The notes beneath the pieces are model-generated. The model searched no databases. It was not told the DNA's origin and saw nothing but the letters and a program-made list of their open reading frames with translations. The position numbers were made by a program, and so were the translations under genes. Source: Sulfuricella sp035530375 (GTDB lineage: Bacteria; Pseudomonadota; Gammaproteobacteria; Burkholderiales; Sulfuricellaceae). From it: a stretch of 64,000 bases of DNA. The stretch covers positions 1 to 64,000 of the forward strand of contig DATKUY010000007.1 in the NCBI GenBank assembly GCA_035530375.1. Reading direction: 5' to 3'. Positions 27,103 to 35,604 of the stretch are shown here, piece by piece (the stretch's first letter is position 1; each line of letters starts with the position of its first letter).

Positions 27103-30100
27103 ATGCTTTCCAGAATTATCGAATTTTCCCTGACCCAGCGGCTGGTGGTCGCCCTGACCACCCTGATGCTGGTCGGCGCTGGCGCGGTGGCTTTCAACCA
27201 GTTGCCGATAGATGCGTTCCCCGATGTCGCATCGACTCAGGTCAAGATCATTCTCAAGGCGCCCGGCATGACGCCGGAAGAGGTCGAGACGCGCATCGTG
27301 GCGCCGATCGAGGTTGAACTGCTGGGCATTCCGAACAAGAAAATACTGCGCTCGGTATCGAAGTATGCGGTCACTGATATCACCATAGATTTTGAAGACG
27401 GCACGGATATCTACTGGGCGCGCAGCCAGGTGGCGGAGCGTCTGGGTGGCGTGATGAAGGATCTGCCGTCCGGCATCAGCGGCGGCCTCGCGCCGATCAC
27501 CACGCCGCTCGGCGAAATGCTGATGTTCACCATCGAAGGCGGCGACCTTACGCAGATGGAGCGGCGCTCCCTGCTCGACTGGGTGATCCGCCCGGCGTTG
27601 CGCACCCTGCCGGGGGTGGCGGACGTCAACACGCTGGGCGGAATGGTGCGCAGCTTCGAAGTGATGCCGGATAGCGCAGCCCTTCAGGCGCGCGGCATTT
27701 CGATCGAGCAGTTGCAGAAAGCCCTTGAAACCAACAATCGCAACGATGGCGCGGGGCGCTTGAATGACGGCGAGGAAGTGCTGCTGGTGCGCAGCGAAGG
27801 GGCGATCAAAACGCTCGATGACCTGCGCGCCATCACGATTTCCAGCCGCGATGGCCAGGTAGTGCGGGTGGGCGACGTGGCGACGGTGCGCATCGGCAAT
27901 CTGAGCCGCTACGGCGCCGTTACCAAGGACGGCAAGGGCGAGGCGGTGGAAGGGCTGGTGTTGGGCTTGCGCGGCGCCAACGCCAGCACGGTGGTGGCTG
28001 GCGTCAAGGCGCGGCTGAAAGAGATCGCGCCCTCGCTCCCCCCCGGCGTCACGACCAAAATTTTCTACGATCGCGGCAACCTGGTGGAACGGGCTGTCGG
28101 CACGGTGGCCAAGGCGTTGATGGAGGCGATCGTGCTGGTGGTGATCCTGCTCCTGCTGTTCCTCGGCAACCTGCGTGCCGCCATTGTGGTGGCGGTAACG
28201 CTGCCGCTGGCTGCATTGTTCACTTTCATCCTGATGCGCCAGTTCGGCATGTCGGCCAACCTGATGAGCCTGGGCGGGCTGGCCATCGCCCTGGGCATGC
28301 TGGTGGATGCGGCGGTGGTGGTGGTGGAGAACATCGTATCCCACCTTGCCCACGATCCCGGCGAGAAAAACATTCCGCGCCTGCATGTGATTTACCGGGC
28401 GGTCAAGGAGGTAGTGATGCCGGTGACCATGGGCGTGGTGATCATCATCGTGGTGTTTCTGCCGCTGATGACCTTGCAGGGGCTGGAAGGCAAGCTGTTC
28501 ATCCCGGTGGCGCTGACCATCGTGTTTGCGCTGGCCGGATCGCTGATTCTGGCGCTCACCTCGATTCCGGTGCTGTCCTCATATCTATTGAAACAAAGCG
28601 GCCATGAAGACCCCTGGCTGGTGCGCAAGCTGACTGCGGCCTACATGCCTGCGCTGGGCTGGGCGCTCAAGCATGGGAAAATCGTTGCGGTCGGCGCGTT
28701 TGCTTCGCTGGCGCTGACGGCGGCGGTATATCCCCTGATCGGCAAGACCTTCATGCCGGTGATGGACGAGGGCGACATCATTATCGGCATCGAAAAGCTG
28801 CCTTCGATCAATCTTCAGCAAAGCCTCGAACTCGACCTGAAAATCCAGCGCGCGATCATGGAAAAAGTGCCGGAGGTGAAGGGCATCGTTGCGCGGGTCG
28901 GGGCGGACGAGCTCGGTCTTGACCCGATGGGCTTCAATCAGACCGATACCTTTCTGGTGCTCAAGCCGCGCGACCAATGGCGCAAGCCGGACAAGGAATG
29001 GCTCACCGACCAGTTGCGCGAGGTGTTGAAGGATTTTCCGGGTGTATCCCACAGCTTTACCCAGCCAATCGACATGCGCGTTTCGGAGATGGTCATCGGT
29101 GTGCGCGGCGACGTGGCGGTGAAGATTTTCGGGCCCGACCTCGCCACCCTCAACCAGCAGGCGGAAAAGATCGAGGCCGTACTCAAGGGCATCAAGGGCA
29201 GCGAGGACGTCTACCGGGTGATGAACGAGGGGGTACAGTATCTGAAAATCGATATCGACCGCCTTGCCGCCGGGCGCATGGGTCTGTCGGTCGACGAGGT
29301 CGGCGATCGCCTGCGTTCCCAGCTCGAAGGCAAGGTTCTGGGCGTGGTTCTGGAAGGCGTGCGGCGCACTCCGGTGCTGCTGCGCGGCAGCGATGCCGTG
29401 CGCGATGCCCCGGCACTGTTTGCCGATCTGCGCCTGGTGCTGCCTTCCGGTCAGAGCGTACCGCTGGCAGCAGTGGCAAAACTGAAGCGGGTCGATGGGC
29501 CGGTCAAGATCGACCGTGAAAATTCGCAGCGCTATGCCGTGGTGCAAACCAATGTGCGGGGACGCGATCTGGTCGGCTTCGTCGAAGAGGCGAAACAGGC
29601 GGTGGCAAAACAATCGCCTTTGCCTGCCGGTTATTCCCTCACCTGGGGCGGCCAGTTCGAGAACCAGCAGCGTGCCGCGGCGCGGCTTGCCATCGTGGTA
29701 CCGATCGCGCTCGGCCTGATCCATCTGCTGCTGTTCGCCACCTTCGGCTCGATGCGCCAGGCGTGGCTGGTGTTTGCCAACATCCCCTTTGCCCTGGTGG
29801 GCGGAGTGTGGGCACTGTGGCTGTCGGGCGAATACCTGTCGGTGCCGGCGTCGGTCGGCTTCATCGCCCTGCTTGGCATCGCGGTGCTGAATGGCGTGGT
29901 GATGGTGAGCTATTTCAACCAGTTGAGGGCACAGGGCATGGCGCTGGCCGAAGTGGTGGTAGAGGGTGCCAAACGGCGCCTGCGGCCAGTGATGATGACC
30001 GCCAGTATCACTGCTTTCGGCCTGATTCCGCTGCTGTTTGCCAACGGCCCCGGCTCTGAAATTCAAAAACCCTTGGCGATCGTGGTGATCGGCGGATTGA

Positions 30101-30201
30101 TCAGTTCCACGCTGCTGACGCTGATCATTCTGCCGTTGCTGTATCTGCGGTTCGGGGTCGTCGACGCCAAAAACGGCACAGAAGAAGAGGTAAAAAAATG
30201 A
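27103..30201 (+). CDS. Heavy-metal RND efflux pump (CusA/CzcA family)
   Basis: The 1,032-residue protein has the RND layout: TM1 near the N-terminus, a large periplasmic loop, TM2-6, a second loop and TM7-12. In TM4 the proton-relay residues Asp402 and Glu409 (VDAAVVVVEN) are present. The extra Asp of divalent-cation CzcA pumps, six residues earlier, is Ala396, as in CusA. This leans toward a CusA-like or other non-CzcA substrate, but the metal cannot be fixed by eye. Gene order adaptor-pump-DUF3240-outer membrane factor, with overlapping or abutting ends, shows one operon. Confidence 0.93.
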   Translation: MLSRIIEFSLTQRLVVALTTLMLVGAGAVAFNQLPIDAFPDVASTQVKIILKAPGMTPEEVETRIVAPIEVELLGIPNKKILRSVSKYAVTDITIDFEDGTDIYWARSQVAERLGGVMKDLPSGISGGLAPITTPLGEMLMFTIEGGDLTQMERRSLLDWVIRPALRTLPGVADVNTLGGMVRSFEVMPDSAALQARGISIEQLQKALETNNRNDGAGRLNDGEEVLLVRSEGAIKTLDDLRAITISSRDGQVVRVGDVATVRIGNLSRYGAVTKDGKGEAVEGLVLGLRGANASTVVAGVKARLKEIAPSLPPGVTTKIFYDRGNLVERAVGTVAKALMEAIVLVVILLLLFLGNLRAAIVVAVTLPLAALFTFILMRQFGMSANLMSLGGLAIALGMLVDAAVVVVENIVSHLAHDPGEKNIPRLHVIYRAVKEVVMPVTMGVVIIIVVFLPLMTLQGLEGKLFIPVALTIVFALAGSLILALTSIPVLSSYLLKQSGHEDPWLVRKLTAAYMPALGWALKHGKIVAVGAFASLALTAAVYPLIGKTFMPVMDEGDIIIGIEKLPSINLQQSLELDLKIQRAIMEKVPEVKGIVARVGADELGLDPMGFNQTDTFLVLKPRDQWRKPDKEWLTDQLREVLKDFPGVSHSFTQPIDMRVSEMVIGVRGDVAVKIFGPDLATLNQQAEKIEAVLKGIKGSEDVYRVMNEGVQYLKIDIDRLAAGRMGLSVDEVGDRLRSQLEGKVLGVVLEGVRRTPVLLRGSDAVRDAPALFADLRLVLPSGQSVPLAAVAKLKRVDGPVKIDRENSQRYAVVQTNVRGRDLVGFVEEAKQAVAKQSPLPAGYSLTWGGQFENQQRAAARLAIVVPIALGLIHLLLFATFGSMRQAWLVFANIPFALVGGVWALWLSGEYLSVPASVGFIALLGIAVLNGVVMVSYFNQLRAQGMALAEVVVEGAKRRLRPVMMTASITAFGLIPLLFANGPGSEIQKPLAIVVIGGLISSTLLTLIILPLLYLRFGVVDAKNGTEEEVKK

Positions 30202-30509
30202 AACAACTTGATTGCTGTTTGACCATTGTCTTCCCCAAGGGGCTGGAAGAAAACATGATCGATCATCTGCTCGGACACCCCGAGCTGGCAAGCGGTTTTA
30301 CCACTTACGAAGTGGAGGGGCACGGGCAGGCAACCGTCTACCACAGCGTCAATGAGCAGGTACGGGGGCGGGCGCGGCGGGTGAAGATGGAAGTGGTGAT
30401 GGCTCGCGATGATGCGCAAACCCTGATCGCGCATTTCAGGGAATCCCTGCCGAGCCGGGAGATCGCCTACTGGATTGCGCCGATCAATGAATTCGGGAGG
30501 TTCGCATGA
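30198..30509 (+). CDS. DUF3240 family protein of metal-efflux operons
   Basis: The 103-residue protein is a small alpha/beta protein (CCLTIVFPKGLEENMIDHLL, EGHGQATVYHSVNEQVRGRARRVKMEVVM, SLPSREIAYWIAPI) matching DUF3240, a PII-like-sized family found with Czc/Cus-type efflux genes. Function is unknown; a regulatory or accessory role in efflux is inferred from context. Its ATG overlaps the pump stop and its stop overlaps the next start (ATGA in both cases). Confidence 0.75.
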   Translation: MKQLDCCLTIVFPKGLEENMIDHLLGHPELASGFTTYEVEGHGQATVYHSVNEQVRGRARRVKMEVVMARDDAQTLIAHFRESLPSREIAYWIAPINEFGRFA

Positions 30510-31864
30510 AAAGCTTTATACCGTTAAGGGCGCGAAGGTATGCAAAGGAAAGGTTTGGATTTACCTTGCGTGCCTTCGCATCCTTGGAGGTGAAAAAATT
30601 TGTGGTAATGGCACTGATTACAACGCCATTGGTGCAGCCCGCTGCCGCGGTCGAAACCGTTGTGCCCTACCCCGATCTGCCGCCGACGGCGGCAGTCGTG
30701 GCGGCGATCAGAAACAGCCCGGATGTGCTGGCCGCGCAGTCGGGCATTAAAGCTGGAGAGGCTGTTAGCCGACGCTTGCAGGCTGGCGACCATGAATTCA
30801 ATTTGCGGGTGATGGGGCAGCGGCGCAGCATCAATCCATCGGAGCGTTATCGTGAATGGGATGTCGGGCTGGAGCGGGCGATTCGCCTGCCCGGCAAGGC
30901 CGCGCTTGATGGCAAGCTGGGCGAGGCCGAGATAACGCGTTCGCATACGCTGTACGGAGATGCGCTGCACGAGGCGGGGCGCAGCCTGCTGAAATCCTGG
31001 TTTGTCTGGAACCGTGAACGTGCCCAGGCGCAGCAATGGTCCGATCAGGTCGATCTGCTGAAGCAGCAGGCACAAATCGTCGCCAAACGGGTGCGTGCCG
31101 GCGATGCGCCGCGGCTCGAAAGCGATTTGGCCGAGGCCGCAGTGGCGCAGGCACAGAGCATGCTACACCAGGCGCGGCTGCGCGAGCAGGTGGCTGCCAA
31201 CGATCTCGGCCAGCGCTTTCCGGATATCGTCTTGCCGAAGGCGGTAACCCTTTCCGCTCCGGCGCCGCTGCTGCAAGGACTGGACTACTGGAAAGAGGAG
31301 ATCCTCAAGCATAACCACGAGTTGAGCGTGGCACGCAACGATTCCGCGCTCGGACGCCTGCACTCGGAGCGTTCGTCCGCCGACAAGATTCCAGATCCCT
31401 CGGTCGGGCTGCGTTTCGCGGGCGAGCGCGACAGTGCAGAACGCATCATCGGCCTGCAATTGTCCATTCCTTTTCCCGGCGGCGCGCGCTCGGCTCGTGC
31501 GGATGAAAACAGGGCGCTGGCGGAAATGGCGGCGCAACGCGAGGCTGCCGTGTTGCGCAGGGTTACCGCCGAAGCGGTCAACAGCTATGCCGCAGCCCAG
31601 GCAGCCTATGGCGGCTGGCAAAGCGCCCGGAGCGCGGCCGGCATGATGAGCGGCAATGCCGAATTGATGGCGCGCGCCTATGCGCTGGGCGAGATGGGAC
31701 TGCCGGAAGTGCTGACGGCGCGTAGGCAAGCGCTGGAATCAACGCTTTCGGCTGAGATAGCTCAACTGGAGGCGGCCGAAACACATTACCGGCTGATGCT
31801 TGATGCCCACCAGCTATGGGCGCTGGATGTCGATGGCGAAGACGAGAACCACGCCCATTATTGA
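30506..31864 (+). CDS. TolC/CzcC-type outer-membrane efflux protein
   Basis: The product (452 residues from 30506) is a TolC-family outer-membrane channel with long coiled-coil segments (VVAAIRNSPDVLAAQSGIKAGEA and the C-terminal half RVTAEAVNSYAAAQAAY). It would complete the RND pump. The start is unclear. The ATG at 30506 overlaps the upstream stop, but the first ~28 residues are encoded by an imperfect inverted repeat (GCGAAGGTATGCAAAGG near 30530, CCTTGCGTGCCTTCGC near 30565). A GTG at 30590 or ATG at 30608 would give a normal signal peptide (KKFVVMALITTPLVQPAAA). Confidence 0.88.
   Translation: MKSFIPLRARRYAKERFGFTLRAFASLEVKKFVVMALITTPLVQPAAAVETVVPYPDLPPTAAVVAAIRNSPDVLAAQSGIKAGEAVSRRLQAGDHEFNLRVMGQRRSINPSERYREWDVGLERAIRLPGKAALDGKLGEAEITRSHTLYGDALHEAGRSLLKSWFVWNRERAQAQQWSDQVDLLKQQAQIVAKRVRAGDAPRLESDLAEAAVAQAQSMLHQARLREQVAANDLGQRFPDIVLPKAVTLSAPAPLLQGLDYWKEEILKHNHELSVARNDSALGRLHSERSSADKIPDPSVGLRFAGERDSAERIIGLQLSIPFPGGARSARADENRALAEMAAQREAAVLRRVTAEAVNSYAAAQAAYGGWQSARSAAGMMSGNAELMARAYALGEMGLPEVLTARRQALESTLSAEIAQLEAAETHYRLMLDAHQLWALDVDGEDENHAHY
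30530..30580. repeat. Inverted repeat embedded in the 5' end of the outer-membrane factor gene
   Basis: GCGAAGGTATGCAAAGG faces CCTTGCGTGCCTTCGC across a ~19-nt loop. The sequence is of the REP-like type seen elsewhere in betaproteobacterial intergenic regions. It falls between the upstream start codon and the plausible signal peptide, so it may have been inserted there. Confidence 0.55.
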
Positions 31865-31907
31865 AGATTGGCTGGCTTTATGGTGATCCCACATACGGCG
31901 CGGGGTG

Positions 31908-32321
31908 TCATTTCTCTGTTTGCTCCAGCCGTAATAAGGTTAGCACCATTTCCCGAATGATTTTTTTGTGTGCGTCATTTAACTTATCGATGTTAGAGAA
32001 CAATTCAGTATCGCCTACGAGATAGGTTTGTCTGTCCTGATCAACGTGAATTCTATTCTTCACCCCTCCGTTTGTGTCGGCGGTTTCCCCAAAACGTAAC
32101 CATTCTGTGGAAACGTTCAGCCATTTGGACAAGGTGAAAATCTTGTCCTGGGACGGAATTGCCCCGCCCAATAGCCATTTTCTTACGGCTTGTGTCGTAA
32201 CGGGTTTGCCGGTGTAACGCAGATTGAATTCCAGGGTTAGCCGGGTCGGGCTCCTTACCTGAATTTTAGCCTGGCGCATTGCTTGTAGCAGCCGTTCGCT
32301 GAATGCTTGTTTTTCGTTCAT
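31908..32321 (-). CDS. Helix-turn-helix (XRE/CI-like) transcriptional regulator
   Basis: The 137-residue protein starts MNEKQAFSERLLQAMRQA and has a CI-like DNA-binding domain in which VTTQAVRKWLLGGAIPSQDKIFTLSKWLNVSTEWLRFG is typical of phage and plasmid repressors. The C-terminus (LNDAHKKIIREMVLTLLRLEQ) is short and helical, with no peptidase domain. An ATG three codons upstream (32330) is an alternative start. No prophage genes are nearby, so it may control the upstream intergenic region. Targets are unknown. Confidence 0.75.
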   Translation of the reverse strand: MNEKQAFSERLLQAMRQAKIQVRSPTRLTLEFNLRYTGKPVTTQAVRKWLLGGAIPSQDKIFTLSKWLNVSTEWLRFGETADTNGGVKNRIHVDQDRQTYLVGDTELFSNIDKLNDAHKKIIREMVLTLLRLEQTEK

Positions 32322-32330
32322 GGTTTCCAT

Positions 32331-32737
32331 TTTCTGGAAACATGCGCACAAATAAGTAACTGATGGTTGCTATTATTAGTAACCACAAGTATCATAATTT
32401 GATTATGACCGCCGAGTATGGCACTGGTTTCAGTCGTGTCGAGACGTTATGTAAATAAACCTGCATGCCGGGCTTGTCTCCTTGAAACGGCAATTTTCGA
32501 CTGCGGGTCGGTATGATCCCGGCCATATTATTCCAAGACGGTTTTGGGGGAATAACATGAATGGATCGGGCAATGTGATCGTGTTAACAGCATGGGTTGT
32601 GATTCGTGAAAGCGCTGTCTGCACGGTTGGGAAGCGCTGCTTAATAGCGCGATGAAGAAAAAGCTCAGGGCATATGGCGCCCATCAATGAACTGTTTTCC
32701 GGCAACCAAATTTAACCATTAAAGACAGGTAGTTGCT
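32331..32737. other. Intergenic region with no clear gene
   Basis: About 400 bp between the HTH gene and the diguanylate cyclase gene. It is more AT-rich near 32350-32410 (GCTATTATTAGTAACC), a likely promoter zone for the regulator. A 32-codon frame from the ATG near 32557 exists but has no supporting features. Confidence 0.3.
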
Positions 32738-33643
32738 GTGCCACTTTCCCGTCTGACATCTGCCGAAATAAGCGACATTATAGCCCAGCTCGAGCAGGCT
32801 AAGCACCACTATAACGGGTGGGCGAAGGCATTGCTGTCACAGATCGCCTGTGGCCCGCGCAGCTTGGCTACTTTTCCGGAAGATATTCATTGTGGCTGGC
32901 AGGATTTTGAAAAATGGTATACCGGCGACAGCACGACCCGTTTTCTAAATGGGCTTCCGGCTTATTCAGGTATAGCCAAACACCTTCAGGCGGTGCGCAC
33001 TTACGCATCGATTCTATTGGGGCAGCCTCAAGGTGCCTCGCCAATTGAACAAAGCGTTTTCGATGCTTTCATGGAGCAATCACACCTGCTTGAATGGCAG
33101 ATGTGGCGGTTGCATCAGGAAGTAAGAGATATTCTCAGCGCCATTGATCCGCTTACCGGCGTGAGTAGCCGGAAAGGCATGATTTCCAGGCTGCAACAGG
33201 AGCAGCAGCGGGTACGGCGCACTCCCGACAGTCATTGCGTTATCGGTATGATGGATTTTGACCATTTCAAGGAAATCAACGATACCTACGGCCACCAGGC
33301 CGGCGATCATGTGCTGCAGGCCGCAGTTTCTTTCGTCGTCGGCTGGTTGCGCAATTACGACCTGATTTACCGATACGGCGGGGAGGAGTTCCTGATCTGC
33401 TTGCCGGCTACCAGTTTAAAACAGGCGAAAAAAATCCTGGAAAGAGTGAAAAACGGCCTGGAAGCGATGCCAATCACGCTAGACAGCGGCGCTGAGGCGC
33501 GGGTCACGGCGTCCTTCGGCATATCGTTATTGGATGACTCCGCTTTGGTGGAGGAAGTTATTGCTCGTTGTGACAAAGCCCTTTACCAAGCCAAGCAGAA
33601 CGGGCGCAATCGGATAGTGGCGTGGCGCCCCGAGCAGGATTAG
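32738..33643 (+). CDS. Diguanylate cyclase with CZB-like N-terminal domain
   Basis: The 301-residue cytosolic protein has a helical N-terminal domain (residues 1-130) resembling the zinc-binding CZB domain of DgcZ (HHYNGWAKALL, then CGWQDFEKWYTGD and a following helix with HLQAVRTYA). The second half is a GGDEF domain with the active-site GGEEF, the DFDHFKEINDTYGH metal/GTP segment and an RxxD inhibitory site (RNYD five residues before GGEEF). It makes cyclic di-GMP with product inhibition. One expected CZB His appears absent, so zinc sensing is uncertain. The start is GTG. Confidence 0.88.
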   Translation: MPLSRLTSAEISDIIAQLEQAKHHYNGWAKALLSQIACGPRSLATFPEDIHCGWQDFEKWYTGDSTTRFLNGLPAYSGIAKHLQAVRTYASILLGQPQGASPIEQSVFDAFMEQSHLLEWQMWRLHQEVRDILSAIDPLTGVSSRKGMISRLQQEQQRVRRTPDSHCVIGMMDFDHFKEINDTYGHQAGDHVLQAAVSFVVGWLRNYDLIYRYGGEEFLICLPATSLKQAKKILERVKNGLEAMPITLDSGAEARVTASFGISLLDDSALVEEVIARCDKALYQAKQNGRNRIVAWRPEQD

Positions 33644-33952
33644 GAACCGGATTCATGCTGGGAGAAGTCTGCAGCCTCAACGTTGTTTATTAACCCGGCT
33701 ATGTCATTTCGGGTAACAGCGCTCAGACTGCGCTACCCGGAATCCGTGTGTTACTGAATTTTCGCTCTTGTGCCTCGGGGGTCTTTGCGGGAATGATGGG
33801 AAGGGGCAGAATGATGTGGCTATGTTCAACCCGCTACCCCGCCATTTCACCGCATCCACGTCGGATAGCGCCCCACCGTTCCCCATTTTTTTCATTAGCC
33901 GCCGCTCCAGGCGTTACAATGAAAATATTCAGATTGCCTTGATGCGATTGCG
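33644..33952. other. Intergenic region with a palindromic repeat
   Basis: Contains TTCGGGTA (33708-33715) facing TACCCGGAA (33734-33742) with further pairing inside (GCGC), which resembles the palindromic repeats elsewhere in the window. No open gene is supported. The downstream part should hold the promoter of the corrinoid-protein operon; no strong consensus was seen. Confidence 0.45.
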
Positions 33953-34594
33953 ATGATCGATCCTGAAATGAACAAGCTGGTGGATACCCTGTTGCAAGGG
34001 GATCATACAGGCGCCTTGGCCGAGGCGAAGCGCTTGCGCGCTGCGGGCGTGGCACCGGAGCGGATTGTGACGGAGGGGATGGAAGCGGCGATGAGCCGGC
34101 TCGACGACAAGTGCACCGTGGAAAGCTTCAACCTGCTGGAAATCATGTTGGTCGGGCGCGCGGTGTCGGCGGTGGCGAATGAGCTTTATCCGGAGGGAGT
34201 GCCGCTGGAGCAGGGACGGGCTACTTTCGTCATCGCCACGCTGGAGGGCGATGTCCACGACTTGGGCAAGAACATCACCAGGATGGTGCTGATCGGCAAG
34301 GGTTACCGGGTGGTGGATCTGGGCAAGGACTGTCCGGTGGAAAACCTGGTGAACGCGGTTCAGCGCGAGCAGGCCGATGCCGTGCTGGTGAGCGGACTGA
34401 TTACGCCGGTGATCGCGCAGGTGCGCAAGGTCAAGCCCGCTCTGGCAGAACGGGGCTTGGGCGGCATCAAGGTGGTGGCGGGCGGCGCGGCGCTGAAGCA
34501 GTCATCGGCCGAAGCGCTGAACGTGGATTACGTTGCGGAAACGGCTTTCGACGGGGCGCACTATCTGGACCGTTTGGTGCGGGGGGAGATATGA
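33953..34594 (+). CDS. Corrinoid (B12-binding) methyl-carrier protein
   Basis: The 213-residue protein has a helical cap (residues 1-85) and a cobalamin-binding Rossmann-like domain with the base-off motif DVHDLGKN (Asp100, His102, Gly105), then SGLITP and the GGAAL loop. This is the MtaC/MtbC/MttC-type carrier that takes a methyl group from a substrate-specific methyltransferase and passes it on. Its stop overlaps the start of the UroD-type methyltransferase (ATGA). No substrate-specific partner is encoded next to it. Confidence 0.92.
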   Translation: MIDPEMNKLVDTLLQGDHTGALAEAKRLRAAGVAPERIVTEGMEAAMSRLDDKCTVESFNLLEIMLVGRAVSAVANELYPEGVPLEQGRATFVIATLEGDVHDLGKNITRMVLIGKGYRVVDLGKDCPVENLVNAVQREQADAVLVSGLITPVIAQVRKVKPALAERGLGGIKVVAGGAALKQSSAEALNVDYVAETAFDGAHYLDRLVRGEI

Positions 34595-35601
34595 ACAGCC
34601 TGGAGAGGATTAAGGCCGCGATTGTTCTTGATGCGGTTGACCGCACGCCGGCTGTGCCTCAACTGTTCGGCCACGCCGCCACGCTGGCCGGTGTGGCGCT
34701 GGTGGATTATCTCCGCGACGGCGGGCTGCTCGCCCGTTGCCAGATCGAGGCGCTGAAGCACTACGGCCACGATGTCGTGTTCGCCTTCATGGATTTATCC
34801 GTTGAAACCGAGGCGGTTGGCTCAATCCTGCTGTACCGCGAAAACCAATACCCGGATGTGGCTTCATACGTGCTGACGCCTGGCTGCGATTTGTCGGCAC
34901 TGATCGTACCCGACCCGGCTCGCGCCGGGCGCATGCCGGAGCTGTTGCGGGCGGCGGGGATACTGCGCCGCGAGATGGGCGATACGGCTCTGGTGGCCGG
35001 TTGCCTGGCTGGCCCGATGACCTTGACAACCCAGTTGCTCGGCATCGAAACCGCGCTTTATCTGGCGGCGGACGATCCGGGGCGGTTCGAGAAAATCCTC
35101 GATTTTGCCGCCGAACTTGCCATCCGCTATGGAACCGCCCAGATTGCGGCTGGGGCGCATTTGCCGATCATTTTCGACCCTGCCGCCTCGCCGGCGGTGG
35201 TGCCGCCGCAGTTTTTCCGCGAGCTGCTGCTGCCGCGGCTTAAACGGGTTTTTGTCGCATTCAGGCAGGCCGGCGCGTTGGCCAACTGGCTCAATATCGC
35301 CGGGCCTACGGAAGCCATCCTGCCCTATTACCCGGAGGCCGGGGTGGATATCGCAAACTTCGATTATTACGTTGCGCCGGACAGCGCACAGCAACTGTTG
35401 CCGCACACTTGCCTGGACGGCAACATTAAGTCGCTGTCCTTCGTCGACGCCGCGCCGGAGGAGATCGGCGCCGCCGCCTCTCTTCTGGTGACGGCGTTTG
35501 CCGGGCGTGGCGGCTTCCTGCTTTCATCCGGTTGCGAAATTCCGCCCGAGGCGAAACCGGAAAACATCGCTGCCATGGTTGCAGCATGCCGGGGAGGGTA
35601 A
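34591..35601 (+). CDS. UroD-family methyltransferase (MtaA/MtbA/CmuA-like)
   Basis: The 336-residue protein belongs to the uroporphyrinogen decarboxylase fold and shows the zinc motif of methylcobamide methyltransferases: HTC (His272, Cys274) and a later GC (Cys315 in SSGCEIPPEA). These would bind a thiol or other methyl acceptor, or activate the substrate. True UroD is less likely because of the zinc motif and the corrinoid partner. It is translationally coupled to the corrinoid protein and 3 nt before the ASKHA protein. Methyl donor and acceptor are unknown. Confidence 0.85.
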   Translation: MNSLERIKAAIVLDAVDRTPAVPQLFGHAATLAGVALVDYLRDGGLLARCQIEALKHYGHDVVFAFMDLSVETEAVGSILLYRENQYPDVASYVLTPGCDLSALIVPDPARAGRMPELLRAAGILRREMGDTALVAGCLAGPMTLTTQLLGIETALYLAADDPGRFEKILDFAAELAIRYGTAQIAAGAHLPIIFDPAASPAVVPPQFFRELLLPRLKRVFVAFRQAGALANWLNIAGPTEAILPYYPEAGVDIANFDYYVAPDSAQQLLPHTCLDGNIKSLSFVDAAPEEIGAAASLLVTAFAGRGGFLLSSGCEIPPEAKPENIAAMVAACRGG

Positions 35602-35604
35602 AGC

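Noticed and set aside
25996..28386. A 796-codon minus-strand frame across the efflux operon
   Set aside because: It overlaps two well-supported plus-strand genes and is His/Arg/Gln-rich, as expected for an antisense frame of GC-rich coding DNA.
31908..32321. Prophage repressor marking a prophage
   Set aside because: No integrase, attachment-site repeats, structural genes or lysis genes are present on either side.
32557..32655. A 32-codon plus-strand frame in the 32.3-32.7 kb gap
   Set aside because: No ribosome site, motif or context supports it.
34591..35601. Uroporphyrinogen decarboxylase (hemE)
   Set aside because: The HTC...GC zinc motif and the adjoining corrinoid protein and activator point to a methyltransferase instead.
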